DNA from: UBA6624 sp964507645 | GTDB lineage: Bacteria; UBP7; UBA6624 | Length of the DNA stretch: 64,000 nucleotides | Direction: 5' to 3' | NCBI GenBank assembly: GCA_964507645.1 | Contig: CAZDPU010000001.1 | Span: forward strand, 85,184 to 149,183 | Shown: in pieces, positions 28,097-37,619 of the stretch | How positions within the stretch are numbered: the first letter of the stretch is position 1 | Layout of the letters: every line of letters begins with the position of its first letter | Program-made: the position numbers and the translations under genes | The notes under the pieces: generated by a model | What the model saw: the letters and a program-made list of their open reading frames with translations, nothing else | The model's database searches: none | Told to the model about the DNA's origin: nothing

Positions 28097-29463
28097 TTTT
28101 CATTTAGTTCCTGAGCTGCATACTTAAGAGCTTCTTTTGTATTGGTTATTTTTTCAGAAATTTGTAAGTTTGTTATTTTTTTTAATGTTTTACCAATCAG
28201 GGGTCCTTGTTCGTACCCAATTTTAATTAGATCTTCTCCATTCAAAAGAGGTTCAGGCATTATTTTTTCTTTTTTTAAAAAAAATGAATCAAATAAAAAA
28301 TCATGAATTTTTAAATGATTTTTTGTTAATATTTCTTCTGAAACTTTTTTTGGATAAGCGCTTGCATCAGCTAGGTCCAAGAATATAAAAAACATAGACA
28401 ACTCTTCCAGATTCCTAAAAAACTTACTGGTTGCTCTTTTTGTTGGAGTATTATTGTTGTTTGCAAGCTGAGAGACTCTTAGGTGGTTTGAAATAATAGT
28501 CTCAATTCCATTTTTTTCTTCTTTTGAAAATTTTAGATTTTCAATATCTTTTTCAATTAAGCTAAAACCAATTTGAGCGTGTCTTGGATACGTAGTTTTT
28601 GTCCCGTTGATACAGATTGTTTTTGGCTTGCCAATATCATGAAGCAAGGTTCCTAAATATATCCACCACTTTGGTTTGTCTAATTGTTCAAAATGTTCTC
28701 CCCATCCAGGATAGTATTTTTTTGGACAAGCAATAATTTTTTCCAAGTTTTCTAAAGTTTTCAAGGAATGCTCTTCTACATTCATTTTTGAAACCGAATT
28801 GGCCCTGCATTCTTTAGTTTTTTTCCAAGCTTTAAATAAGTTTTCAAAAATTTCTATTTCTATCATTAATTTAGAAAATTTAAATGCACTGATTTCAAAT
28901 CCTTTTTTCATTTCTTTCCTTATTCTTTCTCCAGGAAACTGTGTTATAAGATGTTTTTTCTTTGAGATTTCTTTTTTCAAAGAGCTGCTAAGTGAAAAAT
29001 TATGTTTTAATGCAATTCTCAAAGCTCTCAGAATCCTTACAGGGTCATCTTCTATGGATTCTTTTTTGCAGTAGTTTATTTTTTTCTTTTTAATGTCTTC
29101 GATACCAGACAAAGGGTCAAAAAAGCCATTTTTTCTATTCCATGCAATTGAGTTTAATGTGAAGTCTCTTCTTAAAAGATCTTTTTTTATGTCTTTTTTA
29201 AAATATGTTATATCAATATTTATTTCATCATCATGAAATCTAATAGTTTCAAATTTCTTGTTAACCTTATTCCCTTTTCCATAACTAGCTGTAAACATCT
29301 CCATTATTTCTTCACGATTCTTTACATTTGCTGCAATATCTATTTCCCTTATGGGACTTTTTGAATCTATTAGTATTTCTCTTATCACGCCGCCAACAAC
29401 CCAGGCATCATCCAGTTTTGAAAAATTTTCTGGTATATAGTTTTTAATTTTTTTTTCCAGCAT
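28093..29463 (-). CDS. cca: CCA tRNA nucleotidyltransferase with HD domain
   Basis: A 456-residue class II CCA-adding/poly(A)-polymerase-family enzyme that builds or repairs the tRNA 3' CCA end. The N-terminal palm has VVGGVIREILI and REIDIAANV (the GG...D.D catalytic layout), then RRDFTLNSIAWNRKNGFFDP and DDPVRILRALRIALKHNF (the nucleotide-recognition neck). Residues about 265-400 form an HD domain (LGTLLHDIGKPKT, ISNHLRVSQLANNN), as in E. coli-type CCA enzymes with 2',3'-phosphatase/phosphodiesterase activity. Whether it is CCA-adding or an A-adding/PAP variant cannot be told with certainty from the motifs alone. Confidence 0.88.
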   Translation of the reverse strand: MLEKKIKNYIPENFSKLDDAWVVGGVIREILIDSKSPIREIDIAANVKNREEIMEMFTASYGKGNKVNKKFETIRFHDDEINIDITYFKKDIKKDLLRRDFTLNSIAWNRKNGFFDPLSGIEDIKKKKINYCKKESIEDDPVRILRALRIALKHNFSLSSSLKKEISKKKHLITQFPGERIRKEMKKGFEISAFKFSKLMIEIEIFENLFKAWKKTKECRANSVSKMNVEEHSLKTLENLEKIIACPKKYYPGWGEHFEQLDKPKWWIYLGTLLHDIGKPKTICINGTKTTYPRHAQIGFSLIEKDIENLKFSKEEKNGIETIISNHLRVSQLANNNNTPTKRATSKFFRNLEELSMFFIFLDLADASAYPKKVSEEILTKNHLKIHDFLFDSFFLKKEKIMPEPLLNGEDLIKIGYEQGPLIGKTLKKITNLQISEKITNTKEALKYAAQELNEK

Positions 29464-29465
29464 TT

Positions 29466-30110
29466 TTAATTAAAAGAAAAAAATGAAATTTCTGTTTTAT
29501 TATTAGCAATTCTTATTTCATAAATCCATTCATTTTCTATATCTATAACCCATCCAGGTAAATTTTTTTCAAATCTAGAAAACGCATCGTTGAGATTTCC
29601 TTCAAGGGTGCCTTGAGAGAGTGTGCCGTTTTCCCAAAGGCTGTGTGGGGTTGATTTACCTAAAAAATTCCCACCAAAAGATTTAATTTCATCATAAGTA
29701 ATATTTTTATTTTTCTCTTTTATCTCTAAGATTTTCTTGACTTTTCCAAGAAGTCTTGCAAATGATTGCCCTAAGGGGATTTTTTCCCATTTTTGTCTTT
29801 CTGGCTTTGAGAAAATTTTTTCTTTTTCAGAATAAAAATCGATTACTTTTGTTTTTTGATTAAAAAATATTCCCCATTTGTTTTTTCCTGCACCTTCTAT
29901 GGGTTTGGATTTGAGATTTTTGCATCCAATTCTTTCTCCTGAATTATTTTCTAAAATGGCAAAGAAAGCAGGAGATTCTCTTAATTGTTCACACTGCTTT
30001 GGAGGACTTCCTTCAAATTCAATAAAAGCTTCTATCAGTGGCTCCATGATAATTGCTGCCTCTTGTGTTTTTTCTACGAGCAAAAAGCTTATTAAGAAAA
30101 TTAATTTCAT
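29466..30110 (-). CDS. Exported protein of unknown function
   Basis: Not recognised. The product is 214 aa if it starts at the ATG at 30110, which shares a base with the mscS stop (TAATG) and gives a short hydrophobic leader (MKLIFLISFLLVEKTQEAA) consistent with a signal peptide; an ATG at 30134 would add eight residues ahead of it. The mature part has two cysteines (CEQL, GCKNL) that could form a disulfide in the periplasm, and an aromatic-rich C-terminal half ending in beta-strand-like WVIDIENEWIYEIRI. It is coupled to mscS upstream and is 3 nt from cca downstream. Confidence 0.6.
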   Translation of the reverse strand: MKLIFLISFLLVEKTQEAAIIMEPLIEAFIEFEGSPPKQCEQLRESPAFFAILENNSGERIGCKNLKSKPIEGAGKNKWGIFFNQKTKVIDFYSEKEKIFSKPERQKWEKIPLGQSFARLLGKVKKILEIKEKNKNITYDEIKSFGGNFLGKSTPHSLWENGTLSQGTLEGNLNDAFSRFEKNLPGWVIDIENEWIYEIRIANNKTEISFFSFN

Positions 30111-31210
30111 TAATTTTCTTTTGACGAGTCCCAATCAATTGTTGTTGTTGGGAAGGCAAATTCGAGACCTAGATTGTTGAATTCTTCTAATATTGTTATG
30201 TTGATTTCATGTCTTACTTTTCTTAAATCCCCTCCAGATTTTTTCTTAATCCAGTAAACAACTTCAAGATTCAATGAAGAGTCAGCAAATTCAAGCAAAT
30301 TAACCCAACACTTGTCTTTTGTTTCAGGGTGTTTCTTTATTATCTCTTCCAAGGTTCCTTTTGCTTTCTTTATCAGCTCTGTAGGGGTGTCATAGACAAG
30401 CCCTAATACCACATCTTGTCTAAAGCCCGATCTTCTGCTTCTGTTAGTTATGGTTGCTGAAGAGACTGTAGCATTGGGTATTATGATGGCTGTTTTATCA
30501 AGGCCTCTTAGTTTTGTTGATCTAAGGCCGATTTCTTCAACATCGCCCCTAACTCCGTCTATTTCTACAGAATCTCCAACTTCAAAAGGTCTATCCATGA
30601 AAAGGACGATTCCACCAAAAGCTTGGGCCAGGGTGTCTTTTGCTGCAAAAGCAAATGCCAAACCTCCAATCCCCAAACCAGCAACAAGTGCTTTGACGTC
30701 ATATCCAAAACCACTTATTATGACTGTTATTGTGATTATCCAAATTAAGCCACCAGATGAATTTTTTAAAACAGCAATAATTTGATCATCAATTTTTCCT
30801 TCGCTTTTTTCAGCAATAGGTTCAAGAACTGTTGCAAAAATAAAACCAATTAAATGCTTTGCTAAACTTGCTACAGTTATTGAAATAAGGACTAAGAAGA
30901 TTTTTCCTATCACCTCATCAGTATCTTTGGATATGCTGATATTTTCAACAACAATGCCCCTTTGTATTGCCATTAGTATTATCAAATGGGATAGGGGTTT
31001 CTCTATTGAAGAAACAACTTTTTCAGCCTCCCCTTTCCCTTTTTTCTTCAAATAGGAAATTAATTTCTTATGAAAAATGCCTATAAGGATGACACCTATA
31101 AGCCAACCAGAAATAGGGTAAAGTATGAAATTGTTCCAGTCCACTTTGATCCACCAACTTTCTATCGATGCAAGTTCTGATATTGAATTTAACAAAAAAT
31201 TTATAGCCAT
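30110..31210 (-). CDS. MscS-family small-conductance mechanosensitive channel
   Basis: A 366-residue inner-membrane channel that releases osmolytes on hypo-osmotic shock. Four or five N-terminal helices lead to the pore helix GLGIGGLAFAFAAKDTLAQA (the Gly/Ala-packed TM3 of MscS, around residue 175), followed by FMDRPFEVGDSVEIDGVRG, VEEIGLRSTKLRGLD and IIPNATVSSATITNRSRR of the cytoplasmic beta domain. It is longer than E. coli MscS (286 aa), with extra N-terminal helices as in YbdG-like members. A good Shine-Dalgarno (GGAAGGA) precedes the ATG. It is the first gene of the mscS-orf-cca-exchanger operon. Confidence 0.92.
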   Translation of the reverse strand: MAINFLLNSISELASIESWWIKVDWNNFILYPISGWLIGVILIGIFHKKLISYLKKKGKGEAEKVVSSIEKPLSHLIILMAIQRGIVVENISISKDTDEVIGKIFLVLISITVASLAKHLIGFIFATVLEPIAEKSEGKIDDQIIAVLKNSSGGLIWIITITVIISGFGYDVKALVAGLGIGGLAFAFAAKDTLAQAFGGIVLFMDRPFEVGDSVEIDGVRGDVEEIGLRSTKLRGLDKTAIIIPNATVSSATITNRSRRSGFRQDVVLGLVYDTPTELIKKAKGTLEEIIKKHPETKDKCWVNLLEFADSSLNLEVVYWIKKKSGGDLRKVRHEINITILEEFNNLGLEFAFPTTTIDWDSSKEN

Positions 31211-31286
31211 TTTACAATTCCTTCCATTTAGTTAATTTCTTTAATTCTAAAACCTAATCTTTATTACTGATTGTTATGATTAAATC

Positions 31287-32399
31287 ATGTCAAGAGTTTT
31301 GATTGTTGGAGCGGGAAGGCAGGGGAGGGCGATTGCTTACAATTTGTCCTTTGACCATGAAATAATCCTTGTAGATAAAGATTCAGAAAAAATTGAAGAT
31401 TTCATAATTTTTTCTCAAGAGAATTTTCCTGAAAGTGCAAGTATACAATTTCAATCTTTAGATGCTTCTGACCCCAACGGGTGGTCTTTAATGTATAAAC
31501 CTGAAGGAATTGTTAATTCAGCTTCATACATGCTTTCAGAAGAGTTAACTAAATATTCAATAAAAAACAACATTCACTATGTTGATTTAGGGGGAAATCC
31601 AGATGTTGTTGCCATTCAACATAAGATGAACAATTCTGCTTTTGAGAAAAAGGTTTCAATTGTTCCTGACTCGGGGCTTGCTCCTGGCTTGGGGCAATTG
31701 CTTGCCTCTTATGGCTTGTCAAGAATTCCTAAATCAAAAAGTGTAAAGATTTATTGTGGTGGATTGCCCAAAAAACCTTTAAACAACAGCTTCAAGCATT
31801 ATCTATTTTTTGCTGCTGAAGGTTTATTGAATGAGTATTCTGGATCAGAAATGATTCTTGAGAATGGAGAGCTTAAAGAAAAACTGTGTCTGTCAGGAAA
31901 AGAATCTATAAATATAGATGGAGTTGGTAATTTTGAGGCTTCTCTAACAAGAGGGGGGATAAGTACTGCTGCAAGTAGTTTTTATGGTGTTTTGGATAAT
32001 TACAAATATAAAACATTAAGGTGGCCAGGGCATTGGGATTTGATGTTCAAATGGAAAGAAGACGGTTTTTTTGAAAAAAATTGGCAAGATAATGCATTAA
32101 GTTTTGCAGAAAAAAAACTTGGATCAAGAATACCTACATCAAAAGAAGATATGGTGATTCTTCTAGTCAAGGTAGTAGGGGAGAGTTCCGAAATGGAAAT
32201 TTTATTAGTTGATGAAAATGATACTGAAACAGGTTTAACATCCATGGAAAGAACAACTGGTTTTCCTGCTGCTGAAATTATGAGGCTTGCAATTAAGGGA
32301 GAGTTAAAAAATGGAGTTTTAACTCATGAATTAGACCTGCCTTCAAAAACGATTTTAAGAAGGTTGGAAAAAACTGGTCTTAAATTTAAAATTAATTAA
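31287..32399 (+). CDS. Saccharopine dehydrogenase-like NAD(P)-dependent oxidoreductase
   Basis: A 370-residue protein beginning with a Rossmann motif (VLIVGAGRQGRAIAYNLS) and containing the saccharopine-reductase-type core: SYMLSEELTKYSIKNNIHYVDLGG, PDSGLAPGLGQLLASYGL, and KTLRWPGHWDLM. This resembles lysine 6-dehydrogenase and carboxynorspermidine/saccharopine dehydrogenase family enzymes acting on lysine-derived substrates. The exact substrate is unresolved. It is a lone plus-strand gene. TATGAT sits 7 nt before the ATG and no Shine-Dalgarno is visible, so the mRNA may be nearly leaderless. The last 8 bp overlap uvrC convergently. Confidence 0.85.
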   Translation: MSRVLIVGAGRQGRAIAYNLSFDHEIILVDKDSEKIEDFIIFSQENFPESASIQFQSLDASDPNGWSLMYKPEGIVNSASYMLSEELTKYSIKNNIHYVDLGGNPDVVAIQHKMNNSAFEKKVSIVPDSGLAPGLGQLLASYGLSRIPKSKSVKIYCGGLPKKPLNNSFKHYLFFAAEGLLNEYSGSEMILENGELKEKLCLSGKESINIDGVGNFEASLTRGGISTAASSFYGVLDNYKYKTLRWPGHWDLMFKWKEDGFFEKNWQDNALSFAEKKLGSRIPTSKEDMVILLVKVVGESSEMEILLVDENDTETGLTSMERTTGFPAAEIMRLAIKGELKNGVLTHELDLPSKTILRRLEKTGLKFKIN

Positions 32400-33990
32400 A
32401 AATACTTTTTTTCCTAATTTTTTTATGATGATTTAATGCAACCCTATGAGCGTCATTTCTCACTCTTATCAATAGGTTATGTCCTGGAGAATTTTTTTTC
32501 ATCTTGATTTCCTGGAATGTTTCCCCACTGTAGATTTTTTCAAATTTTTTAGCAATGCTGATTACGGGTATATTCAAAAAGCATTTTTCAAGAATTTTTT
32601 TAGCTGCTTTTAGCTGGGTTAACCCTCCATCAATAAGAATTAAATCTGGTTGAATTTCACCTTTTATAATTTTTTTGCATCGTCTTGAGATCACTTCAGC
32701 AATCATTTTTGGATCATCTATATTCTTAACAGATTTAATTTTATAGTTTCTTGTTAATTTTTTTTCGTAGTTTCCATTTTTATAGCAAACCTGACTTCCA
32801 ACTGCATTTTCACCCATTAGATTAGAAATGTCAAAACCTTCAATTATTTCAGGGTTGTAGCCAAGATTTAATTTTTTTTCCAACTCTTTCAAAGCTTCTT
32901 TTTCTACAGGATTTTCATTATTTTTTTTAATGAGTATATTTTTATAGGATTCATTCATTTTTGTTTTTTCCCATTTGAAGAAAGGAGGTCTTATTTTTGT
33001 TTTTGAAAAAAATATTGATCGTTCAAAAAGATCATCTTTTTCCCTTTTGAAAGGAATGATGATTTTTTTTGGGATTTTGTTTTTTAAATAGTGTTGTTCC
33101 ATGACTTTAAGTAAAACATTTTTACGATTTTCAAAAATTAGATTTTTGATTTTGTAAATTAATGGATTGAAAAATTTTCCGTTTCTTATTTTTGTAATGC
33201 TGAATATAGTTTCTGAATCTTTTGAAACCAATGAAACCAAATCAGTATTTATATTTGTCTTTGTGGTGTCTTTTTTTGATTTTATGATTGATTTCAAACT
33301 TATTATTTTGTCTCTGTATTGCGCAGCTAGTTCGTAATTTTTCAATTTTGAGGATTTTTTCATTTGTAATTCAAGTATTTCAAAGATATTGTTTTTTTCC
33401 CCATTTATGAATTTAATTGCAGATTTAACTATGTTTTTATAGGCGTTTTTATCTATCTTTTTCTCACAAGGAGCTGGACACTGTTTCATCTGGTAATAGA
33501 TGCATGATTTTATTTTTTGTTTTTCCAAATCGTATCTACAAGGTCTTATTCCAAAGTTTTTTTCTAAAAATGAAATAGTTTTTTTGACTGATTTTGAATC
33601 AGAAAAAGGTCCAATATATTCTCCATCATCTCTTGATGCTCTAGAGAATTTTAGATATGGATATGAATCTTCTACTATCTTGATGTACGGATAACTCTTG
33701 TCATCTTTTAAAAGAACATTGAATTTAGGTTTGTATATTTTTATTTCTTCTGATTCAAGAATGAGCGCAGAGTTTTCATTATTTGTAACTGTAAATTCAA
33801 TTTCCTTTATTAAAGATTTCATCAAATTTCCTTTTTTGTCTTTTCTCTTTTTTGAGGAAAGCCAATTGGATATCCTTTTTTTTAGATTTTTTGATTTCCC
33901 TATATATATGATTTTTTTATCTTTTGAAATAAACTTATAAACCCCAGGAAGATTTGGGATTTTTAATTTTTTCAAGCCTTCTTCAATCAT
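32392..33990 (-). CDS. uvrC: UvrABC system protein C, lacking C-terminal HhH domain
   Basis: The excinuclease subunit that makes both incisions in nucleotide excision repair. The N-terminal GIY-YIG nuclease (NLPGVYKFISKDKKIIYIGKSKNLKKR) makes the 3' cut; a Cys cluster CIYYQMKQCPAPCEKKID follows, then a UVR segment (YELAAQYRDKI), then the RNase-H-like nuclease for the 5' cut with FDISNLMG, DDPKMIAEV, LILIDGGLTQLKAA and ending NDAHRVALNHHKK. In E. coli UvrC (610 aa) a tandem helix-hairpin-helix domain follows this point; here the protein stops at 532 aa, and the next bases belong to the convergent gene. Catalytic residues of both nucleases appear present. It overlaps uvrA by 8 nt. Confidence 0.93.
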   Translation of the reverse strand: MIEEGLKKLKIPNLPGVYKFISKDKKIIYIGKSKNLKKRISNWLSSKKRKDKKGNLMKSLIKEIEFTVTNNENSALILESEEIKIYKPKFNVLLKDDKSYPYIKIVEDSYPYLKFSRASRDDGEYIGPFSDSKSVKKTISFLEKNFGIRPCRYDLEKQKIKSCIYYQMKQCPAPCEKKIDKNAYKNIVKSAIKFINGEKNNIFEILELQMKKSSKLKNYELAAQYRDKIISLKSIIKSKKDTTKTNINTDLVSLVSKDSETIFSITKIRNGKFFNPLIYKIKNLIFENRKNVLLKVMEQHYLKNKIPKKIIIPFKREKDDLFERSIFFSKTKIRPPFFKWEKTKMNESYKNILIKKNNENPVEKEALKELEKKLNLGYNPEIIEGFDISNLMGENAVGSQVCYKNGNYEKKLTRNYKIKSVKNIDDPKMIAEVISRRCKKIIKGEIQPDLILIDGGLTQLKAAKKILEKCFLNIPVISIAKKFEKIYSGETFQEIKMKKNSPGHNLLIRVRNDAHRVALNHHKKIRKKSIFN

Positions 33991-36796
33991 TGAAACCTTG
34001 CCATTTTTTTATTTCTTTTGCTGTTGATGTTTTCGTTTTTATTAATTCAGACACCTTTCCTTCGAAAATTATTTTTCCACCTTCCCTTCCTCCCTTCTCT
34101 CCCATTTCGATAATCCAGTCTGCGTATGATAAAACTTGTAAATTATGTTCTATTACCATTAGTGTATTTCCTTGTTTTATTAGTTCATCGAATACATTGG
34201 TTAATTTTTTTATATCATCTGGATGAAGCCCTGTTGTCGGTTCGTCCAGCAATATTAAAGACTTTCCTTTTCTGCTTTTTCCAAGATGTTTAGAAAGTTT
34301 TAATCTTTGAGCTTCCCCTCCAGAAAGGGTTGTTGCTGGTTGTCCAAGAGAAATGTAACCAAGCCCAACTTTTGAAAGAACTTCAAGCCTCCTTTTAAGT
34401 GGGGGAAAATTGTCAAAAAAACTTACTGATTCATCAACTGAGAGATTCAATATTTGAGATATATTTAAACCTTTGTATTTTATTGATAGTGCCTCTTGTC
34501 CATATCTTTGACCTTCACATAATGGACACTTGATGGATACGTCTGCTAAAAAATGCATTTCTACTTCTTTATATCCACTTCCATTACAGGACTCGCATCT
34601 CCCTCCAGGAACATTGAATGAAAAAAATCCAGCTGTGTAACCTTCACTTTGAGATTCTGGAGTTTTTGAAAGTATGTTTCTTATTATTGTGAATATGTCC
34701 GTATATGTTGCTGGATTGCTTCTCGGTGTTCTCCCAATTGGAGATTGGTCTATGAGCTCAATTTTTTCATAGTTATTTATTCCGACGATCTCATCAGCAA
34801 TTTCTTTTGAAAGTTTTCTATGATTTTTGATTTCTTTGTATCCGTTATTTATAACACCTTCAAGAAGGCTGCTTTTTCCAGACCCTGATGGTCCACATAG
34901 GACAGTTAGGCCTTTAGAGGGTATTGATGTAGATATGTTTTTTAAATTATTAACTTTTGCCCGTTTTACTTTTATTCCCTCTTTTAGCGTTCTTTCTTCT
35001 TTTTTTATTGAAAACTTTTTATCCAGCCATGGCCCTATTAAACTTTTCTTGTTTTTCATTGATAGTTTTGGAGAACCTTCATAAATTACCTCTCCCCCTA
35101 AATGCCCTGCTCCGGGACCTATTTCAATTAGGTGGTCAGATTCTTTGATAGTTTCAGGATCATGTTCAACAACAACAACCGTGTTGTTTAGTTTTACTAA
35201 TGAGTTTAATGACTTTATAAGTTTTTTTGTATCTATTGGATGTAGGCCAATTGTTGGTTCATCTAAGACATAAAGAACACCGGACATTTTTCCTCCAATT
35301 TGTTTTGCAAGTTTTATTCTTTTTGACTCTCCGCCAGAAAGAGTAGATGCGAGTCTGTCTATTTCAAGATACCCAACACCCACTTCAATTAAAAACTTAA
35401 GTCTATTTTTAACCTCTCTCAATATGGGTGTAGCAATTTTTTTTTCATTTTTTGAAATTTTTACCTTTTTTGTCCATTTGTATAAATCCTCTAGAGACAT
35501 TCCGGATATTTCAGAAAATTTTTTTCCAGAAAATCTTGCGGCTAAAGCTTCAGGTTTGAGGCGTTTTCCTTTACATCCTGGACATGTTTTTTGAGAGATG
35601 TATTTTTGTATTCTTTTTTTTATGCTTGGGCTTTTTGTATTAGACATTTTTTTCCACAATGCCGAAGAGATTCCTTTTACTCGATGGTTGAAATGGTATT
35701 TTCTTCCTCTTCTTGATCTCATTATGTATGAAATTTTTTCTTCACCAGATCCATAAACAATTATGTCTAAAATTATTTTTTTAAGGTTTTTTAAAGGTAA
35801 TGAAGTGTCTTCTCCGAATGATTCGATAATCCCCCTTGCTGATGCTTGATGCCATCTGTCAAGCAGTCTTTCTTTTAGAGGTCTAATTGCACCTTGGATT
35901 AAGCTCTTGTCCCAATCTATTAGTGCATTTATATCAACTTGTTCAATAACCCCTATACCCTTGCATTTCTTACAAGCTCCTTCTGGAGAGTTGAATGAAA
36001 AAAACCTTGGATCCAAGGTTGGTATTGTTTTTCCTGTTTTTGGAGATACAAATAATTCACTGTAAATTTCTTGTTTTTTTGTTTTTTGATTCTCTACAAT
36101 AATTTGGCCTTTTCCTTTTTCTAAAGCTGTTTTTACAGATCTTGAGATTCTTGCTGGATCTCCTCCAGATATCAACCTGTCTATAACCAAATCGATATCA
36201 TGTCTTTTATTTTTATCTAAATTTATTTTTTCGTCTAGCCTGTATATGGATTTATCAATTCTCAATCTCGAATAACCTTCAGTCCTTAGTGCTGTTATTA
36301 GGTTTCTGAATTCTCCTTTTTTACTTTTTTCTATTGGTGCATAAATTATGTATTTTGTTCCATTTTCATAATCCAATAGTTTTTTTATTATTGATTCTGA
36401 ATTTTGAGAAATAGCTTTTTTGTTTGATTCTGGACAATAAGGAATGCCTGCTCTTCCATAAAGAAGTCTTAAGAAATCTAGCAATTCCGTTGCTGTTCCA
36501 ACTGTAGATCTTGGATTTTTTGACAAAGGGCTTTGGTTTATTGCTATTGCTGGGGATATCCCTTCTATGCTATCTACATTTGCCTTTTTTATATCTCCTA
36601 GGAATTGCCTAGCATAAGTTGAGAGGCTGTCAAGATAAAGCCTTCTTCCTTCTGAATAAAGGGTATCAAACGCTAAAGATGATTTTCCAGATCCGCTTAA
36701 TCCTGATACAACTGTAAATTTGTTCCCGGGTATTTCAACATCTATGTTTTTTAAATTGTGAATTTTTGCACCACGTATAAAAATATTTCTAGACAT
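33983..36796 (-). CDS. uvrA: UvrABC system protein A
   Basis: The damage-sensing ABC-type ATPase, 937 aa. Two nucleotide-binding domains are present: Walker A VVSGLSGSGKSSLAFDTLYS with signature LASTLSGGESKRIKLAKQIG, and Walker A LCGPSGSGKSSLLEGVI with signature ATTLSGGEAQRLKLSKHLG. The Walker B/ABC pieces are VLYVLDEPTIGLHP and LILLDEPTTGLHP. Zinc modules are CPGCKGKRLKPEAL and CESCNGSGYKEVEMHF, and GACKKCKGIGV lies in the first insertion. All elements needed for lesion loading of UvrB are there; uvrB itself is not in the window. It is cotranscribed with uvrC. Confidence 0.97.
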   Translation of the reverse strand: MSRNIFIRGAKIHNLKNIDVEIPGNKFTVVSGLSGSGKSSLAFDTLYSEGRRLYLDSLSTYARQFLGDIKKANVDSIEGISPAIAINQSPLSKNPRSTVGTATELLDFLRLLYGRAGIPYCPESNKKAISQNSESIIKKLLDYENGTKYIIYAPIEKSKKGEFRNLITALRTEGYSRLRIDKSIYRLDEKINLDKNKRHDIDLVIDRLISGGDPARISRSVKTALEKGKGQIIVENQKTKKQEIYSELFVSPKTGKTIPTLDPRFFSFNSPEGACKKCKGIGVIEQVDINALIDWDKSLIQGAIRPLKERLLDRWHQASARGIIESFGEDTSLPLKNLKKIILDIIVYGSGEEKISYIMRSRRGRKYHFNHRVKGISSALWKKMSNTKSPSIKKRIQKYISQKTCPGCKGKRLKPEALAARFSGKKFSEISGMSLEDLYKWTKKVKISKNEKKIATPILREVKNRLKFLIEVGVGYLEIDRLASTLSGGESKRIKLAKQIGGKMSGVLYVLDEPTIGLHPIDTKKLIKSLNSLVKLNNTVVVVEHDPETIKESDHLIEIGPGAGHLGGEVIYEGSPKLSMKNKKSLIGPWLDKKFSIKKEERTLKEGIKVKRAKVNNLKNISTSIPSKGLTVLCGPSGSGKSSLLEGVINNGYKEIKNHRKLSKEIADEIVGINNYEKIELIDQSPIGRTPRSNPATYTDIFTIIRNILSKTPESQSEGYTAGFFSFNVPGGRCESCNGSGYKEVEMHFLADVSIKCPLCEGQRYGQEALSIKYKGLNISQILNLSVDESVSFFDNFPPLKRRLEVLSKVGLGYISLGQPATTLSGGEAQRLKLSKHLGKSRKGKSLILLDEPTTGLHPDDIKKLTNVFDELIKQGNTLMVIEHNLQVLSYADWIIEMGEKGGREGGKIIFEGKVSELIKTKTSTAKEIKKWQGFND

Positions 36797-36830
36797 AATA
36801 AATAAAGGTATTTATTTTAAAGGTTGTTTT

Positions 36831-37619
36831 TTATTCTTTTGGAGAAATAAAAGCTAGGGGTATTAATTCTTTTTTTGAACTCCATGCACCTATTTCTTTT
36901 CCGTTGTGTTTAAAATAAAATTCTTCTATTCCTGGGTAAGAATCATCTCGTAAAGTGAAATTTAATGTTGATATTTTCCCACCATTTTTTTCAATGTTTT
37001 TATTCGGAAATAAAATGATTGTTATTTTTCCAAGTGAGGAATTGTCTGTGATGGCGTACCAGTTATTGTGATTATTTTTTTCAATCCCATTGAAGACAAT
37101 ATTTTCCAAAATCATTTTTTCAGAAGGGTAGTTGATTTGGATGCTTGCAAGGCCAAACGAATCTAGATTTATCGTTTTTAAAAAAACTTTATATTTTTCT
37201 CCAGATTTTTCTTTTTCTGGTTTTTGGTGCTCAAGAAAGAGTTTTTTATTCGTTAGATCTATTTCAGAGGTTTCTTCTTTATAGCCATCTGAGTCTTTTA
37301 CTGTAACTTTTATGTTAACTTTTTCTGAATCCTTATTCGCTTTCCATTTTATAAGAGGTGTATTTTTTCCTTCTAGTATTTCCGCCCCTATAACCTCCCA
37401 TGAAAAAACCAATCTATCAAAGTCAGGATCAGAAGCTATTGCTCTTGTTATGGCTTCTCCTTCAAAAGAAACAAAGCGAGGGGTTGTTTCCATCTTTTCA
37501 ACAACTGGAGGTCTATTTTGTGTATTTGCTGCACTTGAAGGTATTCTTGCGCTTGTTGGTTGAGATCCGGAACAGGAGTTTATTGTTGAGAGCAAAATGA
37601 AAACCAAAATTCTCTTCAA
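36831..37619 (-). CDS. Lipoprotein with Ig/PKD-like domain
   Basis: A 262-residue predicted lipoprotein: a signal peptide with lipobox ending STINSC (Cys at about 16), then a Ser/Thr/Pro-rich linker, then an Ig-like/PKD-type beta domain at about 40-125 (PPVVEKMETTPRFVSFEGEA, DPDFDRLVFSWEV, VTVKDSDGYKEE, the last typical of PKD 'DSDG' turns). The C-terminal half (about 140-262) resembles a cohesin-like or generic beta-sandwich (VFLKTINLDSFGLASIQINY, LGKITIILFPNK) but I cannot place it. Its start overlaps the stop of the beta-propeller lipoprotein by 4 nt, so the two are likely to be partners at the outer-membrane or periplasmic face. Confidence 0.7.
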   Translation of the reverse strand: MKRILVFILLSTINSCSGSQPTSARIPSSAANTQNRPPVVEKMETTPRFVSFEGEAITRAIASDPDFDRLVFSWEVIGAEILEGKNTPLIKWKANKDSEKVNIKVTVKDSDGYKEETSEIDLTNKKLFLEHQKPEKEKSGEKYKVFLKTINLDSFGLASIQINYPSEKMILENIVFNGIEKNNHNNWYAITDNSSLGKITIILFPNKNIEKNGGKISTLNFTLRDDSYPGIEEFYFKHNGKEIGAWSSKKELIPLAFISPKE

